Shown piece by piece: positions 54,825 through 64,000 of a stretch of 64,000 nucleotides of DNA (position 1 is its first letter; each line of letters starts with the position of its first letter). Origin of the DNA: Bubalus kerabau (taxonomy: Eukaryota > Chordata > Mammalia > Artiodactyla > Bovidae); contig NC_073641.1 in NCBI RefSeq assembly GCF_029407905.1, forward strand, positions 18,521,001 through 18,585,000, written 5' to 3'. A program made the position numbers and the translations under genes. Below the pieces are notes generated by a model that saw only the letters and a list, made by a program, of their open reading frames with translations, was not told the DNA's origin and made no database searches.

Positions 54825-56721
54825 AATCAGTAAGTAAGTAATTTCAGGATCTAGGAAAGAATATGATGAAATGAAGTTGGGTCAGGGGGTAGAAGTGATA
54901 GGGGTGCAGAGAGACCACAGGGTGGACTCCCTAAGGAGCTGAGAGCTGGAGGATACGGTGGAAGGGACCGAGCAGAGCTCTGGAGTGTGGACGATTGTGA
55001 AAGTGGCCAAGAAGCTAACGGGATGCTAGCAAATGAGATGAGGCAGCTTGGAAAGTGCGTGTATGCGTGGCTTACAGTCTTGTGACTCCTGGAACTCTGT
55101 GACTGCCAGTGTGAAGACAACAGGGCCCGCTAAATAAAATGGTTGTTTTGAACTATTAAGCTGTGGGTGTTGGTTACATAGCAAATGCCCACTGATACAT
55201 GGGGGTACTCACCTACTAAACTCAAGATGGGATCTAGGGAAATTTATGAAGTCCACTGTCTCCCTCAGCATCCAGCTTTATCTGCACCTCTGTGAGTGCC
55301 TCCTCTTGTTCCTGACTCACTCTCAGGAGGCAATTCTCTAGGGGTGGCTGGTGTGTCTGTGTATCTTGCAAACAGAGGCACAGACTGCCTTTGTTCTAAA
55401 ATACCTTTTCAAGGATTTTTGTTTAGGGAACAGCCTTGGGAGACAGAGAGTGTGTGGCCCTTTGGCGCACAGGATTAGCATGCTTATTGCCCTCAGTAAA
55501 AGATGTGAGTTCCTTAAGCTCCGAGGTCCTCTCCTTCCTATACGTGCACATGTCACCTTGTCCTGTTTGCATCGCATGATGGGAACTGAGGCTTGGAGAA
55601 AGTGTACAAGAAATCGCTGATATTCTGGCCACCACTAATGCTGTGAGTAATCGAGTTCTTTGTCTCTCACTCAGGAATTTCCAGCCTCTGCTGGCATCCA
55701 CACAACTGTGGCCAGCTAATTCATTAAATTGCAAGAGGGCAAAATCTTTGACTGTTTACAGTTCCTGATACCAATTAATCAAAATTCCTGTACATAAAAC
55801 TATCAGCCAAACTCACGTAGGGAATGCTTCTGAGCATCTATAAAGGTCCATTTCTCTGCAAATTTCCCTGGAAAAGCATTTAATGAGCCTGCTTCCAGGA
55901 ACTCCAGGGCAGTGACATCTGTACACACCCTTCTTTTTCACTAAAAGGACACAGGATAAAAGCGTGAAGCCAAATTCATTTTTTAAATCATTAAAGAAAG
56001 AAGAAATGGTGGGCTAGATACAGATATACGAGGAACACAGAGTTCTAAAGGGAAAAGAAGAATATAGCTGTCTGTTCACTTCCTGCTTTTTCTTTCCATG
56101 CTGCCCCCAGCACACAGCAAAAAGGAAGCTGACCTAAGCTGTCTTATGTACAAAGTCCATCACAGGGGCACATGGAGTCAGAAATCAGTGAAGACAGAAA
56201 ACCTTATTGTAACAACCTGAGAAAAGCAACCACAGCCCTCACTCCATTGGCTACTTACACATGTATCCTAGCATCTTAACACAATTCAAATCTCCATTTT
56301 CAGAGCAAGAGAGACTTATATATTTATTCCTACCCCTGGTGCCTACAGTTCAGTGTTTCCACCAGGAAGCTGTGTCTGTCCATTTAACACATTTTCAGGT
56401 TTGTCAGATAAGCCATTGCTCTTAGACTAGAACATTGCGAGGGGAAGCTAATGGAGGAAAGATGCTGAGGCTCTCAGGAGAATCCACTTAGGGCATCAGT
56501 TAAGTGTCTGCTGAGACATCCTATAGCAGAGCAGTTACTGAATCAGAGCAGAGCTGAGCACCTGAGCTTCCAGACAATGTCCTTGTCTCTTTGGCTCTTG
56601 TCTTTAGGTAAGTGTTTGGAAGCCAACAAATTTTTCCCACAAGGTTCAGATTTTGCAAAACGTAATTCACCCACATGCTCCATCAGCCATAAGGTAGTAA
56701 TTCCTCTAAGTATATGTAGAG
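54825..56721. other. No gene recognised; possible LTR trace
   Basis: AACTATTAAGCTGTGGGTGTTGGTTACATAGCAAATGCCCACTGATACAT (55152-55201) resembles the 3' end of a MaLR-type LTR. The rest is unassigned. Confidence 0.35.
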
Positions 56722-56830
56722 TGGCAATTTTCAACCCTGACTGCTCAACAGAAACTCCTAGGGAGCTCTTTTAAAAATACTGATTTCCGTAGGCCCACCC
56801 CAGGACACTTAAGTTAGAATCACAGAAGGA
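56722..56830 (+). mobile_element. MER5-type hAT fragment
   Basis: GGCAATTTTCAACCCTGACTGC..GGGAGCTCTTTTAAAAATACTGAT..AGGCCCACCCCAGGACACTTAAGTTAGAATCAC follows the MER5 left half. Confidence 0.65.
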
Positions 56831-57849
56831 GCCAAGAATGAAAACCTTGTTAGAGCATGACAGTAAAGTAGAGCTCTGGGCATGTAAATATCAAACCAAA
56901 TGCTTTGCTCCCCAATCTATCGGTTCTAGAGAGGGAGTTAAAGCAGGTTTGGAAATATTTATTTAGCCTGAATTAGAAAACAAACTCTCATTCACTCGCT
57001 CATTTATTAAATAAACATTTGTTGATCACCTGGTAAATGTCACACACACTCTCAAGGAGTCGTAGACCCAGGGAAGACAGAGAGAGGCAGCAACTTCAGT
57101 GCCTCGGAGGTGAGGGCAGGACATTGCAGAGCACAACAGCGGGGCTCCCATAGGTCATGTGTCTTTCTTCTCCGGCCCATCTCAGCCCTCATCTTTGCAC
57201 CCCAATCCTGATGCCCTTGTAACTGTGAGGTCCAGAGTGGAAGAGGACTGTGATCTTCGCAATTATTTACCAAACCCAGACAGTGCTTTTAATAAATCTT
57301 GTGAGCACCTAAATAGCCTTTTCCTGTCTGATTCAAGACAGAGATTTTCAGAAAGAACAGGAAAAAACAACTGCCATTCCTAAACCCCAAGGTTACAGGG
57401 AAATTCGGAAGTGACACACTCTCAGTGGGTTTCAAGCTAGAGAATAGGCTGATGAAACGGGCCCTGGGCATCCTGTGCCAGAGGAAGCCAGTGCCCCGGC
57501 AGAACCTTTTATGGAGAAGTCTCTGACCAGAGCCAAGATGCCAAGGATCACAAACAAACCAGGGTTGGGGAAGACGAGTGTGTGCTTAGACCCTGTACTA
57601 CAAAATACAGGGGTGGGGGTGGGGGGGGCTACTTATTCTCAGCACAGGGGTAGTAGTCACACCTACACTATCAGAGAATATAATCTGCCTTTTTTTTTTT
57701 CATAGCCTTATCAACCACCCCCCACAAAATGAGCCAGACAGCCAGACTTCTTTTCTGGGAATGCTGAATAATGCAGTTCACCCTTTATTTTTTCTGGAAT
57801 AAGTACTGCTGTGTGTGCCTTTCATCCTGTGTTGTGATGAAGAGGAAAA
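56831..57849. other. No gene recognised; G-tract
   Basis: Contains a G-run cluster (57609-57628) and T10 (57691-57700). No coding frame recognised. Confidence 0.4.
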
Positions 57850-58055
57850 CTGGACTTGAACATCAGCTCCATAACTTGATAGCTGGATACCTTAGGAAAG
57901 GAACTTCTCCTGACACTTACGCCCTTTACATCTGTAAGCTGCCGACAATGATCACAGTACTCTTGGAGAGATTGAATGGGATGATACATGGAAAAGCCTT
58001 AGTTCAGTGTCTGGCACACAGTAGGTATTCAGAAACAGCAGCTATCAGTGTCTCT
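57850..58055 (+). mobile_element. MIR SINE
   Basis: TGGACTTGAACATCAGCTCCATAACTTGATAGCTGG..TTAGTTCAGTGTCTGGCACACAGTAGGTATTCAGAAA, MIR core and 3' end. Confidence 0.75.
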
Positions 58056-58971
58056 ACATTTGGAAGGGAACAAATTTTAATTCCAGGCTTCCTGCAAGCA
58101 GTGTCCTACATGTTTTTCCTTATCTAATAAAGAAAAAAGAAGAAGCCTGCATTTAATAAACAATATCTCCCAGATCAGCCCCGTGTGATGGGTACTGAGC
58201 AGATACGGGACAGATTCTAGAAGATGACTCACCAGAACCCTGCTCCCTCACACACTGTGAGCTCAGAAAATGTCTAATATCCTGTTGCTACATATCAATG
58301 TAGACTCTTTGACATTATCACTTTTAAACCAAATGGAGAAAAATAAGACTTCCTCTCAAGTTAGAAAATGTTCCTTTATTTTAAAACCCTTTTCCAGAGT
58401 CAGGCCCACCAGTGTGAATTGAGGAAAAGAGCCGGGAGGTGAGTGATGAGGCTAAGGATTCCTGAGAAGTATCAGACACGAGGAGAAGGAGTGGAGGTTC
58501 TCACCCGAATTGGGTGCAGCTGGGACCCGGATCCTCCAGGCTCAGGGACAAGGTTAGGGGAGCCAGTGCCCAACTGTGGGAGTTTCACATGACATGTGCT
58601 CAATCAAGGGCCAGCATCCATTTCTTCCCATCTTTGGCATGGCTCCTCTGGGTGCAGAAGGATCATTCATGGAGAGGAGCTTTCACAGAGCCTTCCAACA
58701 GTTCACTGAGTGGCCAATGAAGCTCTTGTGTCCTCGGTTCCCAAGGTAAATGGAGCCATTTGTACCCGTGGAGCAGGCATCATGTGGAAGCAAAACTGGG
58801 TGTGGGAAGCACCCTCTCGCCATCTTTCATGTCAGCCTTCCCTTCAGTACTGACTAGGGAGTGGGTGCATTGAGACATTCCTCTTTTTCCTGTCTTCTCT
58901 TAGTCAGTTGGCCACATCTCAAGCACTGAACTAACTCTGCATTTTCCTTTAAAAACAAGAGGCTACTTTAG
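58056..58971. other. No gene recognised
   Basis: Nothing identified. Confidence 0.4.
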
Positions 58972-59080
58972 GCAACCTAATCCAGTATTCTTGCCTGGGA
59001 AATCCCATGGACAGAGGAGGCTGGTGGGCCACAGTTCAAGGGGTTGCAAAGACACGACTGAGCAATTAAACAACAGCAAC
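58972..59080 (+). mobile_element. Bov-tA 3' half
   Basis: GGCAACCTAATCCAGTATTCTTGCC..GGTGGGCCACAGTTCAAGG..ACGACTGAGCAATTAAACAACAGCAAC. The 5' half (tRNA head) is missing. Confidence 0.88.
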
Positions 59081-59509
59081 TTTAAAACTAGATATCACTT
59101 CAAAATGACGTGTAGACACTCAACTAGTCTGACATATTCCTGACCCCACCAAAAAATGCAAACAAAACAGAGATATTGAAGAACCAAGAGACAGAAAGAA
59201 TAAAATGTCCTTATCTCCATCATAAGCAGGACCGTTATAACTGGAAAATTAATTTGAAGAAATTGAGGTAAGTCATGAAAAGATACATGTTTATCATAAA
59301 TGTGTTATTTTAGTTTAAAATATAGAATTGCAGATCAATCCACCATGGTCTTCCCACTGGATATGGGTCCATTAATTCAAGCTTCCCATCATCCTTCTTG
59401 CAAGAAACATATTTACAACACATGACTCTGCTGCAAACTGCCACCTCTGGACCCAAATATATCCTCTCGTTTTAGAGGATAAAAGGATTTTAACTCAGCA
59501 TGTTTTTGC
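59081..59509. other. No gene recognised
   Basis: Nothing identified. Confidence 0.35.
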
Positions 59510-59890
59510 CCCAAAACCATACATTTCCTGGTCTCTCTTATAGCCAGACATTGTCATGTGGCTGAGTTTTTGTCAATGCAGAGTTGGTAGAAGTGAGGGT
59601 GCGTCTTGTGACTGATGCCTTTGGATACGGGTTATGCCTCTTCATACCCTCTGTCCTCTTCTGAGTCCAAAACCAACAACATGCTTTTTACCATTTAGGT
59701 AACAAGGAGGCCCTGGGGGTCAGCAGAACAAAATGATGAACATTTTGGATCCTTGAATGACTGCACAGACCAACTTCTCTCTGACCTAGAATTTCCACCT
59801 CAGATTACTACATAGAAAAAAACAAGCAAACAAAACTCCATCTTCTTTAAGCCAACAAATTATCATGAGCCATCTTTGTTCAGTAGCCTT
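59510..59890 (+). repeat. Possible MaLR-type LTR
   Basis: CAGACATTGTCATGTGGCTGAG..TTTTGTCAATGCAGAG..GATCCTTGAATGACTGCACAGACCA resembles the order in an old mammalian LTR family that I cannot name with certainty. Confidence 0.35.
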
Positions 59891-59968
59891 AGCCTTCCCC
59901 TCAAAATCTAACGATACATGATGTCCAGACTCGGTTCACAAATATGGACTAAAAATGTTTTAAAAATT

Positions 59969-59990
59969 TTATATATATATATACACATAT
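59969..59990. repeat. (AT)n microsatellite
   Basis: Short AT tract. Confidence 0.8.
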
Positions 59991-60869
59991 GTGAAACAAC
60001 TGGTGGGTAAAATCTATCACATTCTTCATGACTTTTCATTTTTTATAGATGTCTCACCACTTCTTACTTGAAATTTTTTAAAGGCACTTGTTTTATCAAG
60101 TCTTTACAAAGCATTTAGTTTTCATAGAAATAATTTTTTAATTTTCCAATTCATATTTCATCCTTTTAAAGTAATATGTAATTAAATTTTTAGTTTGCAA
60201 ACTACACAGCTGGCATATACATGCACATCGCGAGCACACTGACCCCTGCTGTGTCAGTCAGCCGTTGCTTGGTTGCAAACCATCCTGAGGTTCACACTCC
60301 CACAGTCGGCAGTGGAGGCTGGGCTCCGGGAGCTCCTTGCGTGTCAGCTGCCAGCAGCTGGGCAGCTCTGCTTCCGGGGTCGGCAGAAGTTGCCTGAGGT
60401 GAAGGAGACAACAGGGCATCACCCAGCAGATGGACCTGAGCTTGTTCAGTGAGCCACAGCGTGCCTGTTGCCGCTGCCACATTCTCTGGTTGAAAGCAAG
60501 TCCCAGCACCAGCCATGGCTCAAGGGGAGGGGAACAGACTTCACGTCTTAGAGAAACTGCAAAGTCCTGTTGCAAACGGGCCTGGATACCAGGATGGAGT
60601 GAGTTGTGAGCATGTTTTATAAAGTTCCCACATGTAAACATACCCTGGAGGGGTGAGAGCCGAAGCAAATCACACCCTGGCAGTGACCCTCCAGACAAGG
60701 GTGTACCAATGGGTACTGAGGGTGTCAGTCAGTATGATTCGTGGGGAAATCGAGATCCCCTGCTGTTCTAGGAAAACCGGGAATTGGACGCCATTCAAGA
60801 GAGTCCCTGCTACTCGCAAAACCCAAGAAGCTTTTAGAGCAAGACGACCTGCTTTTACATTCCAAGTTA
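59991..60869. other. No gene recognised
   Basis: A 146-codon minus frame at 60258-60698 lacks domains. Composition is slightly CpG-richer at 60240-60560. Confidence 0.35.
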
Positions 60870-61090
60870 CAAGCACGTGAGGGTAAGAATGATGTGGCAG
60901 AGAGAGCTGGTTGGAGCTCACCAGATGCCCCACGTTCCTCTGTTTCCTCACATTCCCTCACTTGCCTGCAGTTCCACTGGGCCATGTGCTTAGTTCTAGT
61001 TAATGGACCATGTCATTCTGGGCTGAAACAGTAAAAGCTAATGGGCCTCCTCAATCCTCTTTTCCCTTTCAGCAGAAACCTTGGAATCCA
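60870..61090 (+). repeat. Possible MaLR-type LTR fragment
   Basis: GATGTGGCAGAGAGAGCTGG, 'TTGCCTGCAGTTCCACTGGGCCATGTGCTTAGTTCTAGTTAATGG' share the phrase order seen at 59510-59890, suggesting pieces of one old family. Confidence 0.35.
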
Positions 61091-62999
61091 CCAAATAGTG
61101 TAGCGACAAGATTAAGGAGGGCCACACAATCCTGGTCAAACTTTATACAAGTGAGTATTCACTGCTGTATTACACCACTGAGATTTCAGGATTTATCTTG
61201 TACCCCAATGTACACAAGTCTGTCCTGATTTATTCAAATGGTTAATACTTGCCTGAAAATGCACAAGGACTCTGGGCACATCAGAATGATCTGTGAAGTA
61301 CATCCATGCTCAAGAATCAGAAGTCAATAATTAGCCTATAGAGTTCTTTAGAAAGAGTCCCAGGAACACAGAGTTACATAGTGTTGGGTTAGTTATATTC
61401 CCAAAAAGGAAGTCGTTTTTTTGTTTTTTTTTTTAGGAGCTCTTTGATGAGCCCCAAGCTCCAGGAAAAGATAACATGAAAGTCCACTCTCTGTGTGCCA
61501 AAGCCACCCCCAACTCTAGCACTATGGTGAGGGTGGAGGCTCGGGTTCTACGGTAGGTATAAGGGGTGTAGTGTGTCCATTTTTAGTTTACTCTGAATAA
61601 ATCCCATTACTCAGGACCACTGGACACTGACTCAGCTCATAGACCACCCAATGGGAAATAGACTAATGGGTCTATTTAGACTAATAGACTAAATAAGTCT
61701 AATGGGAAATAGACCACCATTTCCCCACAAGGAGGGTAGAAGTAGGAAAGATTCTAGAGGCACCACAAGCCCTCTAATAGCAGCCTGACCTCATTCCCCC
61801 ATCCTCTGAAAGGCATGCTACCCTCCCAACCAGCACTCCATGACTGCAAATGGGAAAGACCTTGGTTAAACCCGAAACACAAAAGCCCCAAACACAGCAT
61901 TCTAAGGAGCGCCTCAGTAAGGCAGACCGTTCATTTGGGTGCAAATGGGTTCTATCCCCAAAGATATTTTTTTGTCTCTTTGTGGGTGGGGAGGGTCAGT
62001 GTCAACCTTATCAGCACGATCATTAGAACTGGAAAAAGCAGCAGATAAAAGGGTCTGTCCATACTGTGTCATCATGATATAGCAATTATAGTATTCTGAG
62101 ATACTGAAATGAACCATGCATTTAGAAACATTTATAAGTTTCAGGGCTTTGAGCTTCTTCCTCCAACACATCACTTCAGATGACACCCCTTTGAATCTGT
62201 AATGTCACCCCAGCCTGGTAAATCTGGGGAGAATGTGGAAAAGATCAACTATAATGTACATAGGTTAACAGAGCTCCGCAATTAAAGAAAAGGAAACAGC
62301 TGAAGAGGCTTGAGTTGGCACAGAGGAGGAACAGGCAGAGAAGACGATAGCAACTAAAAAGAAGATATACATGATTCAGTTCTCATACATTTAGAATCAA
62401 CAACCCAGATTCTTCTGCGACACAAGGCTCTAGGGTTGGCAGTACAGCCCTGGTCACCTAACCTCACAGATCACACCTGCATTCTCCACAGATTACAAGA
62501 AATCCCAGCGTCCCTCCTCCCAGGGATAATAAGCGCAACATTTAACAACCAGTCCAGCACAGTCAGTAGTGAACAAAACACAAGCAGTGATCAATAAGGC
62601 ACAGGCATGGACCAGTCTGAAGGAATTTGAAGTCAAAGAGGAGAGAGAGGCATTTTTAAAAGGCAGAATGGGATAAATGTCTTAAGATTACTTCAGATAC
62701 GGGCGTCTGGGAGATCTCAGACCTTCTGGCAGAATTTCCTGCCAGTCTCCAACCCCCAGGGCAACCCCCCGCCAGCTGCCTTCCCTCCACATACCTGGGC
62801 ACCACACTGGTGGCCCCTGTATTGCCTCACCCAGCTCCAGCACATTTAGTTTTCAAAGTATTTGTTTCAACCCACTAAAAAAGAAAGAATCAAAACCATT
62901 TTATAAATTGAGAAGGGAATACACCAGGCACGTTTCTGAACCTCTGGCGTGGCCCCTGGCACATTCCACTCTCCAGAACACCTGTGTTAGTGACTGGAG
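61091..62999. other. No gene recognised; local hairpin
   Basis: Includes T13 near 61420-61434 and a small repeat/hairpin at 61640-61722. No coding frame recognised. Confidence 0.4.
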
Positions 63000-63300
63000 C
63001 AGTAAGGATCAGGAGGGCGCCGAGGATCCTGAGAAGCTGGGGGTGTCATCAGATCCACTGTCTCAATCCTTGCCGTTCCTCACCATCCAGTCTCGACGCC
63101 ACCTCTATAAAATCTTCTCAGATTGGCCAGAAGAAACCTCCCAGGCAACCTTATCTGGAGTAATCTTACAACACGTATCCCATTCTGCCTTTTAAAAATG
63201 CCTCTCTCTCTCTCTCTCTCTCTGATTTCAAATTCTGGGAAGGCAGGGCTCACACTCGTTTAATCACTGCATCCCCACTCTCTGAGGATGGTTCTGAACA
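63000..63300 (+). repeat. Possible L2 3' region with (TC)n
   Basis: GGGAAGGCAGGGCTCACACTCG..TCACTGCATCCCCACTCTCTGAGGATGGTTCTGAACACC resembles a diverged L2 end. A (TC)11 tract lies at 63202-63223. Confidence 0.35.
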
Positions 63301-63879
63301 CCCTAGCAAACGACTGAAGGGAGAGAGCACAAGTCCTCCCTGGGGAAGAAGGAGTGGAGGGGAAGCTGAGGAAGAAGAGATGCTGGGGGCGGGGATGGGA
63401 GGAGGGGCAGAGTCACGTCAGGTGTCAGGGAGTAGACAGACAGACTCTTGGATGCCCAGGGCACCAGGGACAAAGGTAGCCCTGCATTTGGGGGAGAGGC
63501 TCCCTGTTTTCCCTCTTGAGAAATCGGACAGGGTTTCTTCCGCTTTTTCCCACCTCCCCTTCTCTTTCACTTTGCTCTTTTCTACTGTAGGTACCATGGG
63601 GTGTGGGTAGCATGACTACTATAGGTCAGCATCTTATAGGACACAAAATTAAATCAATAAGTTATTGGGTACCCACTATGCAAGGTACTGTTATGGATCT
63701 AAAAGTCACGGTGCTTATGGATTTTACTAATTGAGTATGAAATGAAACAGGGAAATTATCCAGTCAGGGAAACTGTCAAGTTCATTCCATATAACACTCA
63801 GCAATGGTTGGTCATCACTTCAGTGAACATTTTCCTGGCACAAGCACACTTGTTTGTGAGCACAAGCTGTCAGCTACTC
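63301..63879. other. No gene recognised
   Basis: A weak L2-like phrase at 63660-63700. Nothing else. Confidence 0.35.
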
Positions 63880-64000
63880 CCTGTTGATAAGAGTATGGTG
63901 AAAATGGTACACTCATACACTGCTGGTGGTATTATCACCAGAAAAAATACCCAGCAATGTAACTGGCTATAAAAATATTTATATATTTGACCATATAACT
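63880..64000 (+). mobile_element. Old L1 fragment at the window edge
   Basis: GGTGAAAATGGTACACTCATACACTGCTGGTGGTATTATCA follows the L1 ORF2 3' region. It continues past the window. Confidence 0.65.

Noticed and set aside
1..64000. A previously undescribed gene system
   Set aside because: Both strands were read for conserved coding frames, operon-like order, RNA genes and unusual arrays. All recognisable protein similarity belongs to transposon remnants, and the novelty here is structural (nesting, tandem expansion, shared lesions).

Overview
The window is mammalian nuclear DNA from a ruminant, most likely a bovid. The evidence is direct. BOV-A2, Bov-tA and BovB (RTE) elements occur throughout in both orientations, several with clean target-site duplications (TSDs), beside tRNA-derived CHR-type SINEs and ruminant-type L1 3' ends. 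Older layers shared with other placentals are also present: Tigger and hAT-Charlie DNA transposons, MIR, L2, L1M and MaLR-type LTR pieces. The species cannot be fixed from the sequence alone.

I could not support any host protein-coding gene, exon, tRNA, rRNA or CRISPR array. Open frames are short (the longest with any coding meaning is 245 codons), and every one with recognisable protein similarity is a decayed transposon frame. The window reads as intergenic or intronic DNA in which accumulated mobile elements are the main content.

Layout. 1-7.2 kb: a Tigger end, a MER44-like MITE, a BOV-A2 cluster, a Bov-tA and old L1 ends. 7.2-11.25 kb: a Tigger1 copy carrying a BOV-A2, a BovB and a Bov-tA, followed by a second Tigger1 3' end split by another BovB. 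12.3-14 kb: the longest BovB, with reverse transcriptase motifs but five nonsense codons. 14-29 kb: scattered SINEs, MIR, hAT MITEs and two MaLR-type LTRs in otherwise unassigned sequence. 29-34 kb: an ERV-like LTR split by L1, an L1 with a 15-bp TSD, and a Bov-tA whose interior is expanded into four 106-bp tandem units. 35-45 kb: a BovB that appears split into two parts 4.6 kb apart, CHR SINEs, L1 pieces and many Bov SINEs, including one inserted inside the TSD of another. 45-64 kb: mostly unassigned, with sparse SINE, L1, MIR and MaLR fragments.

No new gene system was found. The most informative structures are the SINE-internal tandem array (33345-33904), the Tigger1/BovB nest in which the BovB appears to have replaced about 0.85 kb of its host element, two BovB copies in inverted orientation sharing a nonsense codon, and the split BovB at 35.8/41.0 kb. 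Family names rest on recall of consensus sequences and were not checked against a repeat library.
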